Positions 1 to 7,541 of a stretch of DNA of 64,000 nucleotides are shown piece after piece. The notes below the pieces were generated by a model that worked only from the letters and a program-made list of their open reading frames with translations, did not search any database and was not told where the DNA came from. Origin of the DNA: FEN-1219 sp036563665 (lineage in GTDB: Bacteria; Pseudomonadota; Gammaproteobacteria; Steroidobacterales; Rariloculaceae); contig DATCLY010000093.1 of the NCBI GenBank assembly GCA_036563665.1, positions 1-64,000 on the forward strand, given 5' to 3'. The position numbers and the translations under genes are program-made. Every line of letters starts with the position of its first letter. Position 1 is the stretch's first letter.

Positions 1-1
1 C

Positions 2-238
2 CACACGCCGCTCATGAGCGTGACCAACGCCATCTCGAGCATCATCATCATCGGCGCGTTGATCCAGATCGGCTCGCCGAACCGCACCATCGCCTGGCTC
101 GCGGCGCTGACGGTGCTCATGACGAGCGTCAACATCGCGGGCGGCTTCGCGGTCACGCGCCGCATGCTGTCGATGTTCCGGCTGGGAACCACGGACGCGC
201 CGAGCGCCGGCCGGTCGCATTCCTCGAAGGGCGCCTGA
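2..238 (+). CDS. pntA: NAD(P) transhydrogenase alpha subunit, C-terminal part (partial)
   Basis: Only the last 78 codons lie in the window; the frame is open from base 2. The visible part carries two hydrophobic segments and the pattern TPLMSVTNAISSIIIIGAL, which is typical of the membrane domain at the end of proton-translocating transhydrogenase alpha (PntA, or PntAB where alpha is split). This subunit helps form the proton channel that couples hydride transfer from NADH to NADP+ to proton entry at the inner membrane. Its TGA overlaps the ATG of pntB by one base, so the pair is translationally coupled. Whether the upstream gene is a full PntA or the short split PntAB cannot be seen from here. 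Confidence 0.9.
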   Translation, partial: HTPLMSVTNAISSIIIIGALIQIGSPNRTIAWLAALTVLMTSVNIAGGFAVTRRMLSMFRLGTTDAPSAGRSHSSKGA

Positions 239-1629
239 TGCAAGCGAGCGGAGTCGTCACGGCAGCCTACGTCGCCGCCACGGTGCTCTTCATTCTTTCC
301 CTCGGGGGCCTGAGCGATCAGGCCACGGCGCGGCGCGGCAACCTCTACGGCATGATCGGCATGGCCGTCGCGTTGCTCGCCACGATCGTCGGGGAGGTCG
401 GCGGCAACTACCACCTGCTCGTCGGCGGGCTCGCGATCGGCGGCGTGATCGGTCTCGTGCTCGCCCGCCGCGTGCAGATGACGCAGATGCCGGAGCTGGT
501 CGCGATCCTGCACAGTCTCGTGGGCCTCGCGGCGGTGCTCGTGGGCTTCGCGAATTTCGCCGACGAGTCCGTGCACTACGTCGGCGCCGAGCGCGTCATC
601 CACGACGTCGAGACCTACCTCGGCGTGCTGATCGGCGCCGTCACGTTCTCGGGATCGGTGATCGCGTTCGGCAAGCTCTCGGGCAAGATCGGCGGCAAGC
701 CGCTGATCCTGCCGGCGCGTCACTGGCTGAATCTCGCGCTGCTGCTGATCGCGGTGTGGATGGGCGTCGCGTTCGTCGCGCAGTCCGGCGCGGGCGGCGG
801 GCTCGTGCCGCTGATCGTGATGACGGTGGTCGCGCTCTTGTTCGGCGTGCACATGGTCATGGCCATCGGCGGCGCGGACATGCCCGTGGTGATCTCGATG
901 CTGAACAGCTACTCTGGGTGGGCGGCCTCCGCCACCGGGTTCATGCTGAGCAACGACCTGCTGATCGTGACGGGTGCGCTCGTGGGGTCGAGCGGCGCGA
1001 TCCTGAGCTACATCATGTGCCGGGCGATGAACCGGCATTTCCTGTCGGTGATCGCAGGCGGCTTCGGCACGGGCGGCGGAACGGCCGCGGCCGCGACGGA
1101 CGCCGGCGAGGTGCGGCCCATCGAGCCGGCCGAAGCCGCGGCGCTGCTCGGCAGCGCGAAGGAGGTGATGATCGTGCCGGGCTACGGCATGGCGGTGGCG
1201 CAGGCGCAGCACGCCGTGTTCGAGCTCACGCGCGCGTTGCAGGCGAAGGGCGTGAACGTGCGCTTCGCGATCCACCCCGTGGCGGGCCGCATGCCGGGGC
1301 ACATGAACGTGCTGCTCGCGGAAGCGAACGTGCCTTACGACATCGTGTTCGAGATGGACGAGGTGAACGCCGACTTCCCGCGCGTGGACGTCACCCTCGT
1401 GATCGGCGCGAACGACATCGTGAACCCGTCCGCCCAGGAGGTGCCGGACAGCCCGATCGCGGGCATGCCGGTGCTCGAGGTGTGGAAGAGCCGCACCGTG
1501 ATCGTGCTCAAGCGCAGCATGGCCACGGGCTACGCGGGCGTCGAGAACCCGCTCTTCCACAAGGAGAACACGCGCATGCTGTTCGGCGACGCGCGCGAGA
1601 GCCTCGCCGCCGTCCTCAGGGCGCTCTAG
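238..1629 (+). CDS. pntB: NAD(P) transhydrogenase subunit beta
   Basis: A 463-residue protein of the usual PntB length. The first about 260 residues are a run of hydrophobic helices that form the beta part of the proton channel. Residues from about 290 form the NADP(H)-binding domain III, with VMIVPGYGMAVAQAQH (the Gly-rich nucleotide loop), FAIHPVAGRMPGHMNVLLAE and VTLVIGANDIVNPSA, all conserved in this family. It works with PntA in the inner membrane to make NADPH at the expense of the proton gradient. The start overlaps the pntA stop by one base. The next gene downstream is convergent. Confidence 0.97.
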   Translation: MQASGVVTAAYVAATVLFILSLGGLSDQATARRGNLYGMIGMAVALLATIVGEVGGNYHLLVGGLAIGGVIGLVLARRVQMTQMPELVAILHSLVGLAAVLVGFANFADESVHYVGAERVIHDVETYLGVLIGAVTFSGSVIAFGKLSGKIGGKPLILPARHWLNLALLLIAVWMGVAFVAQSGAGGGLVPLIVMTVVALLFGVHMVMAIGGADMPVVISMLNSYSGWAASATGFMLSNDLLIVTGALVGSSGAILSYIMCRAMNRHFLSVIAGGFGTGGGTAAAATDAGEVRPIEPAEAAALLGSAKEVMIVPGYGMAVAQAQHAVFELTRALQAKGVNVRFAIHPVAGRMPGHMNVLLAEANVPYDIVFEMDEVNADFPRVDVTLVIGANDIVNPSAQEVPDSPIAGMPVLEVWKSRTVIVLKRSMATGYAGVENPLFHKENTRMLFGDARESLAAVLRAL

Positions 1630-1656
1630 TCTCGGCGCCGCGGCTCGTCCGCCCAG

Positions 1657-1686
1657 GGTGGGAGCGGCTTTCCAGCCGCGATCTTC
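1657..1686 (+). repeat. REP-like hairpin, plus orientation (left arm of composite repeat)
   Basis: A 30-base unit with a GGTGGGA head followed by a perfect hairpin (GCGGCT, loop TTCC, AGCCGC). Its exact reverse complement lies at 1915-1944, so the two form perfect 30-base terminal inverted repeats. Another copy of the same hairpin is at 33855-33880. A conserved GTGGGA head plus a GC hairpin in intergenic DNA is the usual look of REP sequences in gammaproteobacteria. Confidence 0.8.
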
Positions 1687-1727
1687 CGCTCCGCAACGCG
1701 CTCGCGAAAAGGCATCGGATGCGCGAT

Positions 1728-1882
1728 CTTCTTGTCGCCAAACGCCGCGAGTATGTCTCGCGGCGTGGATCGCATGTGCCCCTTCCAGCAGGCTCGCGCA
1801 CAGGGATGTGCGCGCGCCCGCCTACAGGGAGGTATTCACGGCGGTGCTGGAAGGGGCAAGCCGCGCCGCCTGCGGTGACGCC
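1728..1882 (+). repeat. Dispersed intergenic repeat, copy A (about 155 bp)
   Basis: This segment reappears in inverted orientation at 33955-34115, with most positions the same. It contains internal complementary arms at 1777-1790 and 1845-1858 (14 bases, perfect), and a second hairpin with 10-base arms (ACGCCGCGAG and CTCGCGGCGT) at about 1742-1766. It lies between REP-like units at 1657-1686, 1886-1910 and 1915-1944, and has no convincing reading frame. It looks like a non-autonomous, hairpin-rich mobile repeat (MITE- or REPIN-like). No transposase is nearby. Confidence 0.75.
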
Positions 1883-1885
1883 AGA

Positions 1886-1910
1886 ATCGCGACTAGAAAG
1901 TCGCTCCCAC
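1886..1910 (-). repeat. REP-like hairpin, variant with compensated stem
   Basis: Read on the minus strand this is a GTGGGA head followed by GCGACT, loop TTCT, AGTCGC. Compared with the 1657 copy, both sides of the stem have changed (G to A on one arm, C to T on the other), so pairing is kept. This is direct evidence that the fold is under selection or that the unit spreads as a folded form. Confidence 0.75.
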
Positions 1911-1914
1911 AGAT

Positions 1915-1944
1915 GAAGATCGCGGCTGGAAAGCCGCTCCCACC
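1915..1944 (-). repeat. REP-like hairpin, minus orientation (right arm of composite repeat)
   Basis: Exact reverse complement of 1657-1686 over 30 bases. Together with that copy it bounds a 288-base inverted-repeat element between the convergent ends of pntB and the MFS gene. Confidence 0.8.
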
Positions 1945-1971
1945 GACTGTCCAGGCGCAACCGCGGGGCGA

Positions 1972-2005
1972 CGCGCAGCCGCCGCCCTCGGACGGCGGCT
2001 GCGCG
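1972..2005. terminator. Strong GC hairpin between convergent genes, likely bidirectional terminator
   Basis: Perfect 12-base arms at 1972-1983 and 1994-2005 with a 10-base loop, just beyond the stop of the minus-strand MFS gene and downstream of pntB. There is no clear T-run, so termination efficiency is uncertain. Its place between two converging genes fits a shared terminator. Confidence 0.5.
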
Positions 2006-2021
2006 CAAGCACTGCCGCCGG

Positions 2022-3452
2022 TCAGGCGGCGGATTCGCGGAGGCGCGGGGCGGCGGGCTGCGTCACCTCTCGCGCTTCGGCCGCTTCCGGCGGCGCGGTG
2101 TCGAGCCTCAGGAACGCGAGCGCGATGGCCGCGAGCAGCGAGCCGCAACCCATCACCACCGCCACGACGGGCACCGTGATGCCGCCTTCGAACATGAAGC
2201 CGGCGATGATCGGCGCCAGGATCGAGCCTCCGCGGCCCACGCCGATCGCGAAGCCCGTGCCGGCGGCGCGCACCTGCGTCGGGTAGGCGTGCGCGAAGAT
2301 CGCGTACATGCCGTTGATCGCGGCGTTGATGAAGAAGCCGCAGGCGATGCAGATCAGCGTCATCTGCGCGAGATCCGCGCCCACGCTGCCGTAGATGGCC
2401 ACCGACACCGACGACAGGATCATGGCGGCCATCGTCAGACGCTTCAGATCGTACTTGAGCGTCAGGAAGCCGAGCAGCGCGCCGCCGGTGGCGCCGCCGA
2501 CGTTGACCCAGCTCAGCACGCGTCCCGCCTGCGACGGATCGAAGCCGCGATCCTGCACGATCACGCCGGTCCACTTGAGGATGAAGTAGAACGTCATGAT
2601 GTGCAGGAAGTACGCCATCGTGACGATGACGGTAGTGCGCACGAGCCTGCTGGCGAAGATGCTGTGGTGCGACCGCTGCGCGAGCTCGGCGGTCACGTCC
2701 GGCAGGGCGGAGACGGCCGCATGACCCATCTTCCTGAGCGTGGCGTTGATGCGCTCGAGCGTGCCGGGCTTCTGGTTGCGCATCTGCCAGTGGACCGTCT
2801 CCGGCACGAGGAGGAACACCACGGGGATCATCGCCAGCGTCATCCAGAAGCCGAGGAGGAACACCGACCGCCAGGTGTACTCGGACAGCAGCCACGCGGC
2901 GACGAAGCCGCCGGTGAACGCGCCGACCGGATAGCCGATCGACATGAGCGCGACGTTCAAGTGCTTCTTCTTGGCATTGGAGTACTCGGCGACGACGGCG
3001 TTGATCGCGGCCAGCAGGCCGCCGATGCCGAGCCCCGTGATGACCCGCCAGATGGAGATGTGCACGAGCTCCACCGGCCAGTCCTGCAGCAGCCCGAGCG
3101 AGTCGGTGATCGACTTGAGCCCGCGCGCCATGAAACCCGGCTGCAAGGTGACCATGAACATACCGGCCGTCATCATGACGAGGCAGCCGAGCATCAGCGG
3201 CCGGCGCCCCCACGCATCCGCGCAGCGGCCGAGGAAGATCGAGCCGATGGCCATGCCGACCAGCTCCATCGAGAGCAGGAGGCCCGTCACCGCCGGGCCG
3301 ATGCCGAGCTCGTCCCGGATGGAGCCGGCGGCGAGGCTGATGGAGAGCACGTCGTAGCCGTCGAGCGCGTTCAGCGCGATGGTGATCACGACGACCAGCA
3401 TCTGCATGCGGGTCATCGGCGAGTTCAGGATGATGTCACGTGGGTCTTTCAC
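2022..3452 (-). CDS. MFS transporter (AAHS/sugar-porter-like)
   Basis: A 476-residue membrane protein with about 12 hydrophobic helices. The loop between helices 2 and 3 has the MFS signature GRCADAWGRRPLMLG, and there is a long central loop at about residues 220-270. The layout (SMELVGMAIGSIFLG early, VPETVHWQMRN mid-protein) resembles the aromatic acid/H+ symporter and sugar-porter branches of the major facilitator superfamily. It acts in the inner membrane; the substrate is not readable from sequence. The chosen start is GTG at 3450-3452, preceded by GGGGGAG about 9 bases upstream. It ends at the hairpin at 1972-2005, and the PadR regulator gene lies upstream on the same strand. Confidence 0.85.
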   Translation of the reverse strand: MKDPRDIILNSPMTRMQMLVVVITIALNALDGYDVLSISLAAGSIRDELGIGPAVTGLLLSMELVGMAIGSIFLGRCADAWGRRPLMLGCLVMMTAGMFMVTLQPGFMARGLKSITDSLGLLQDWPVELVHISIWRVITGLGIGGLLAAINAVVAEYSNAKKKHLNVALMSIGYPVGAFTGGFVAAWLLSEYTWRSVFLLGFWMTLAMIPVVFLLVPETVHWQMRNQKPGTLERINATLRKMGHAAVSALPDVTAELAQRSHHSIFASRLVRTTVIVTMAYFLHIMTFYFILKWTGVIVQDRGFDPSQAGRVLSWVNVGGATGGALLGFLTLKYDLKRLTMAAMILSSVSVAIYGSVGADLAQMTLICIACGFFINAAINGMYAIFAHAYPTQVRAAGTGFAIGVGRGGSILAPIIAGFMFEGGITVPVVAVVMGCGSLLAAIALAFLRLDTAPPEAAEAREVTQPAAPRLRESAA

Positions 3453-3543
3453 AGGAAGCGCTCCCCCAGCCTGTTGCCTGCGCGAGTGATTGAAAGCCTA
3501 GCACTTTTTCCGGCGGCCATGCGCCCGATTTTCCCGTGCCGGA

Positions 3544-3882
3544 TCATGGCGCGCCGGGCTCGGCCAGGGCCGCGCCGATGGCCGCCGAGAGCCGCTGCCA
3601 CTTGCGCGTGAGCTCCTCGAGCCGCCGGCGGCCCTTGGGCGTGACCGAGTAGTAGATGCGCGGGCGGCCGTTCACCTTCTTCTGCCGGGTTTTCAACGCG
3701 CCCTTCTCCTCGAGGGCGTAAAGCGCCGGATACACGACGCCTTCGCTGAGCCCGATGGCCTCGCTCGTCGCGGCGCGGATGGCCTTCACGAGCTCGTAGC
3801 CATACATCTCCCTCCGGGACAGGAGCCGCAGCACGAGCAGCTCCGGCACTCCCGTCATGAAGGGCGGATTCGTCTGCCCCAT
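3544..3882 (-). CDS. PadR-family transcriptional regulator
   Basis: A 112-residue winged-helix protein. LLVLRLLSRREMYGYELVKAI, LSEGVVYPALYALEEKGAL and NGRPRIYYSVTPKGRRRLEEL are the three hallmark blocks of PadR regulators (helix-turn-helix, recognition helix, wing), followed by a short C-terminal helix for dimerisation. It is divergent from the DUF6152 gene that starts at 4016, and shares a 133-base AT-richer spacer with it. It therefore probably controls itself and the secreted-protein genes to its right, or the MFS gene behind it; this is inference. An alternative start at 3857 (MTGVPELL) would remove 8 residues. Confidence 0.9.
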   Translation of the reverse strand: MGQTNPPFMTGVPELLVLRLLSRREMYGYELVKAIRAATSEAIGLSEGVVYPALYALEEKGALKTRQKKVNGRPRIYYSVTPKGRRRLEELTRKWQRLSAAIGAALAEPGAP

Positions 3883-4015
3883 CCCCCGCGCGCCCCCATG
3901 CCTCGAACGGCTAAATATAACGTCGCGGGTGCGGCGACGGCAATGGAACGTCGACGCTCCGTGCGCCTTCGGCTACGATCGCTGCCCGAGCTTCCGTCTT
4001 TCGGGGGAGGGTGCC

Positions 4016-4417
4016 ATGAGGTTCGAGGCGGTCGTTCGATCCGCCGCGTGCTGCGCGGCGCTGCTCGCCGCGGGCGCGGCGAACGCGCATCATTCGTTCG
4101 CGAGCCAGTACGACGCGAACGCGCCGGTCAAGCTCGAAGGGGTGGTCACCAAGGTCGAATGGACCAACCCCCACGCGCGGTTCTACATCGACGTCGCCGA
4201 CGAGGACGGCGCGGTGACCAGCTGGAACCTCGAGCTCGCGAGCCCCAACGTGCTGCGCCGCAACGGCTGGAATCGCGACTCACTGAAGGTGGGCGATCGC
4301 GTCACCGTCGAGGGATCGATGGCGCGCGATGGCTCCAAGATGGCGAACGCGCGCGTCGTGATGCTCGCCGACGGCACCCGGGTGTTCGCGCGCGACCCCG
4401 CGGACGAGCGGCGATGA
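4016..4417 (+). CDS. Secreted DUF6152-family protein
   Basis: A 133-residue protein with a Sec signal peptide (AACCAALLAAGAANA, cleaved near residue 22) directly followed by AHHSFASQYDANAPVKLEGVVTKVEWTNPHA-type sequence. The conserved blocks are His-His-Ser-Phe, WTNPHARFYIDV and the NGWNRDSLKVGDRVTV turn; I recognise these as DUF6152, whose function is unknown. The ATG at 4016 is preceded by a GGGGGAGGG ribosome site, which decides this start over longer open frame. It overlaps the next gene by four bases (ATGA). The same two families are fused in the genes at 7542 and 13993, so the products probably act together in the periplasm. Confidence 0.85.
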   Translation: MRFEAVVRSAACCAALLAAGAANAHHSFASQYDANAPVKLEGVVTKVEWTNPHARFYIDVADEDGAVTSWNLELASPNVLRRNGWNRDSLKVGDRVTVEGSMARDGSKMANARVVMLADGTRVFARDPADERR

Positions 4418-5217
4418 GCACGCGATCCTTCATCGCGGCCGCCCTGGTGGCCGCGACCCTGGCATTCGTGCACGCGTCCGCGCAGCAGACTCCACCGGCC
4501 GCGACGTCCGCCGCGGGCAGCGGCGGCCTTTCCAACCCCGCCATCCTGCCGGAGGTGCCGGACGGTCCGCCGCCGCGCCTGCCGGACGGCACGCCCGACC
4601 TCACCGGCGTCTGGGTGGGCGGCGGCCCCATCGGCGACATCGCCGATGGCCTGCTGCCCGGCGAGGAGATCGTGCTGCTGCCGGAGGCGGAGGCGCTCAT
4701 GAAGTCGCGGCTCGCGCGCGACGACCCCGAGGCCAACTGCCTGCCCACGGGCGTGCCCCGCATCGCGCCGTATCCCTGGCGCATCGTGCAGCACCCGCCG
4801 TACGGCAAGCCCACTCACCTGTTCTTCCTGTTCGAGGGCAACATCCACAGCTACCGGCAGATCTTCCTCGACGGACGCGGGCATCCCGAGGATCTGGATC
4901 CCACGTGGTACGGCCACTCGATCGGCCGGTGGGAAGGCGACACGCTGGTGGTCGAGACGGTGGGCTTCAACGACCGCTTCTGGTTCGACTTCAAGGGCCA
5001 CCCGCACACCGAGCAGCTCGAGGTCATCGAGCGCTACACGCGCACGTCCTACGGCACGCTCGAGAACGTCATCACCATCATCGACCCCGGCGCGTACGCG
5101 AAACCCTTCACGGTGAAGTTTACGGCCACGCTGCGTCCCGGCTGGGAGCTCATGGAGTACATCTGCAACGAGAACAACCAGGACGTGGACCACCTGGTCG
5201 GCCCGGCCGGCCTCTGA
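4414..5217 (+). CDS. Secreted protein with RWEGDTLVVET motif
   Basis: A 267-residue protein with a signal peptide (FIAAALVAATLAFVHASAQ). After a Pro-rich linker it shows the blocks PDGTPDLTGVWVGG, CLPTGVPRIAPYPWRIVQ, HSIGRWEGDTLVVETVGFND, VIERYTRTSYGTLENVITI and MEYICNENNQD. The same blocks recur in the genes at 7542, 11908, 12908 and 13993. No catalytic signature is recognisable. The conserved Gly-Arg-Trp-Glu-Gly-Asp and Glu-Arg-Tyr motifs suggest a beta-rich, lipocalin- or propeller-like fold, which is a guess. The ATGA overlap with the upstream DUF6152 gene indicates translational coupling. Confidence 0.8.
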   Translation: MSTRSFIAAALVAATLAFVHASAQQTPPAATSAAGSGGLSNPAILPEVPDGPPPRLPDGTPDLTGVWVGGGPIGDIADGLLPGEEIVLLPEAEALMKSRLARDDPEANCLPTGVPRIAPYPWRIVQHPPYGKPTHLFFLFEGNIHSYRQIFLDGRGHPEDLDPTWYGHSIGRWEGDTLVVETVGFNDRFWFDFKGHPHTEQLEVIERYTRTSYGTLENVITIIDPGAYAKPFTVKFTATLRPGWELMEYICNENNQDVDHLVGPAGL

Positions 5218-5229
5218 GCGCGCGGCCGC

Positions 5230-7344
5230 CTACTTCGCGAGCGGGTGCGGCCGCACCTGGAAGTGCACGACCAGCGGCTTGCTGCCCTTGCCGCCTTCCA
5301 TGAGCCAGGGCGTGCGGTCGCCGCTCGCGACCCAGAGCCCCCGTCCCTTCCAGCCGGCGTTCGGGTCGTCGATGCGGCCGTCGAAGCCCTTGGCGTAGAA
5401 GCCGAGCGGGTAGGGGATGCGTAGCGTGACCATGCGTCCGTCGACGAGCGCGTGCACGCCGTCGAAGAGGTTCGCCGTGGACATCGGCACGTTCTCGCCG
5501 AGCCCGGCCGTGTTGTGCTGGTCGACCCAGGTGTAGTAGCTCGACTCCACGCTGAACTCTTCGAGGCCCTCGAAGCCGGGGCCGGGGTAGCGATAGAACG
5601 ACCAGCCCTCGGGGCAGTGATCGCCCGTGGCCGTGGGGCCGTTCAGCGGACCGCGGCACTTGCTGCGGTCGAACGACCCGAGGTGACCGCTGCCGAGCGA
5701 CACCCACACCACGCCGTTGCGATCGATGTCCGCGCCGCGAACCGCGAAGCCGGGCAGCGGCACGCGATAGATCTCCGCGAGCGCGGTGGCGGGCGGATTG
5801 GGGCCGGGGTCGAGCCGCACCACGGCGCCGGGGAATGCGAGGGTGGACCCCCAGACGGATCCATCCACCGGGTTCGGCATCACGGCATAGAAGCCCGCGT
5901 TGATGCGCTTGTCCTTGGTGGGATCGATGGGCTCGTCGGGCTCCACGTACTCGTCGCGCTTGCCGTTGCCGTTGGTGTCGAGCACGAGCGCGGTCCACCC
6001 CTGGGCCTGCGCCGCGTCGCCGGTCTCGTCGAAGAGGCGCGTGTTGAGCCAGCCCACGACGGGGCCGCCGCCGCTCGTCCACAGCGTATGGTTCCCGTCC
6101 TCCGCGAACTGCAGGTGATGCGTCGAGAAGCAGGTGTCGATGAACGTGTAGCGGCCCGTGTCCGGCTCGTACACGGCGAGGTGCCGGCCCGCCCGCTCCG
6201 TGGGGAAGAGCTTCGCCGAAGGGTGATCGGACCCTTCCTTGCAGAACGCGGGCTGGTTGTCGGGCGCCCTCACGGCCGCCGTGTACCAGACGCGACCTTT
6301 GTGATCGAACATGGGGTTGTGCGCGTTCGCGCGGCTGTCCCAGATCGCCTCGTCCCCCCAGTAGGCCGACGGCTGCAGCGGCGGCGTGCTCTTGGTGGTG
6401 GGCGTGTCGGGATCGCGCACGGGCGCATGGAACACGGTGGCCGTGTTCGTCATCGGATCGAGGATCGGAAACTCGTCGGTGGAGAGCTCCGGCGCGCCGT
6501 AGATCTTCCCGTAGGCGTTCACGGTGGGGTTGCGCCGGTCCGTCGAGATCAGATCGTGCATGTAGTGCTGCGGGCTCGACCAGTCGCGCACCGTGGCCAC
6601 GACGTTGCGCTCGACGCCTTGCGGGCGCTGCGGCTTCTCACGCGGCAGCTCGCCCGCCGCGATGCGATCCGTCCACTCGCCGAAATACTTGAGCGGCACG
6701 CCCCCGAGCTGCCCGATCGCGCTCGCCACCATGTTCTGGCCGGCCTGACCCGACTGGATGCGCCGCCGCCAGGCTTCCTCGCCGGACGCGAAATGGCGGA
6801 AGGCCTCCGGCAGCGTGCGCGTGGCGCGCTGCCCGATCTGATGGCAGCCGATGCACGACAGGTTCTTGATGGCGCCGAGATACTGGTTCAGGCCGCCCGG
6901 CACGTGGCCGATCTCGCTCGCGTCCGGCAGCCGGATCATCGAGTACCAGTAGGCGGCGGGATACACCTCCGCGGCGACGGCGTCGTTCGGCGCGACGACG
7001 GCCGTCAAGTCGAGCCGCTCACCGGGCGAGGCGGTGACCTTCTCGGAATCGGCGAGGCCGTAGCCGCGCACCCAGACGCTGTACGTGGCGGGCGGCAGGT
7101 CGGGCACGACGTAGCGGCCCTGATCGTCCGTGACGACGATCTTCGCGTAGCGCGTGCCGAGCTCGTTCGTTTCCGCGATGACCCACACGCCGGCCTCGGG
7201 GCCGTTCGCGCTCGTGACGACGCCGCCGATGTCGTCGGCGTCGAGGGCGATGTCGCCCTGCGCGAGCAGCACGGCGGGGCTCGTCGACGCGACGGCCGCG
7301 GCGAGTGCGGAGAGGCGAAGCTTCGATCGGGACGCGCTCTTCAT
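5230..7344 (-). CDS. Secreted Vgb/streptogramin-lyase-like propeller protein with carboxypeptidase-regulatory-like domain and CxxCH motif
   Basis: A 704-residue protein with a Sec signal peptide (LSALAAAVASTSPAVLLAQ). Residues about 30-110 form a carboxypeptidase-regulatory-like beta-sandwich (GGVVTSANGPEAGVWVIAET, DDQGRYVVPDLPPATYSVWV). A c-type heme motif, CIGCH, follows at residues 164-168. The C-terminal about 450 residues have repeated blade-like segments (MFDHKGRVWYTAAVR, QFAEDGNHTLWTSGGG, DIDRNGVVWVSLGSGHLGSFD) like SMP-30/Vgb-type propellers. A periplasmic redox or carbohydrate-linked role is possible; no substrate can be named. The start at 7344 has GGGGGAG 9 bases upstream and is divergent from the gene at 7542. 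Its stop lies 12 bases from the convergent stop of the 4414 gene. Confidence 0.75.
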   Translation of the reverse strand: MKSASRSKLRLSALAAAVASTSPAVLLAQGDIALDADDIGGVVTSANGPEAGVWVIAETNELGTRYAKIVVTDDQGRYVVPDLPPATYSVWVRGYGLADSEKVTASPGERLDLTAVVAPNDAVAAEVYPAAYWYSMIRLPDASEIGHVPGGLNQYLGAIKNLSCIGCHQIGQRATRTLPEAFRHFASGEEAWRRRIQSGQAGQNMVASAIGQLGGVPLKYFGEWTDRIAAGELPREKPQRPQGVERNVVATVRDWSSPQHYMHDLISTDRRNPTVNAYGKIYGAPELSTDEFPILDPMTNTATVFHAPVRDPDTPTTKSTPPLQPSAYWGDEAIWDSRANAHNPMFDHKGRVWYTAAVRAPDNQPAFCKEGSDHPSAKLFPTERAGRHLAVYEPDTGRYTFIDTCFSTHHLQFAEDGNHTLWTSGGGPVVGWLNTRLFDETGDAAQAQGWTALVLDTNGNGKRDEYVEPDEPIDPTKDKRINAGFYAVMPNPVDGSVWGSTLAFPGAVVRLDPGPNPPATALAEIYRVPLPGFAVRGADIDRNGVVWVSLGSGHLGSFDRSKCRGPLNGPTATGDHCPEGWSFYRYPGPGFEGLEEFSVESSYYTWVDQHNTAGLGENVPMSTANLFDGVHALVDGRMVTLRIPYPLGFYAKGFDGRIDDPNAGWKGRGLWVASGDRTPWLMEGGKGSKPLVVHFQVRPHPLAK

Positions 7345-7541
7345 ACTGATGCTCCCCCTGAAGAAACGTGTATAACCCTTATTTGTTATTGATCGTTTTC
7401 CGTCGCGAAGCCGCGCCAGGAGACGGCCGATGCGCTCTACTATCCACGGCGCACTGCCGATTGCAATACGTAAGCGCGCCTCCCGCGCGACGGATGCGCG
7501 GCGTATTCTTTCGCGGGGTTCGGGTTTTCGAGGGGGCGGCA

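Noticed and set aside
1657..1944. Composite repeat considered as a small coding gene or insertion sequence
   Set aside because: Open frames through it are not conserved between copies A and B, and no transposase-like motif is present.
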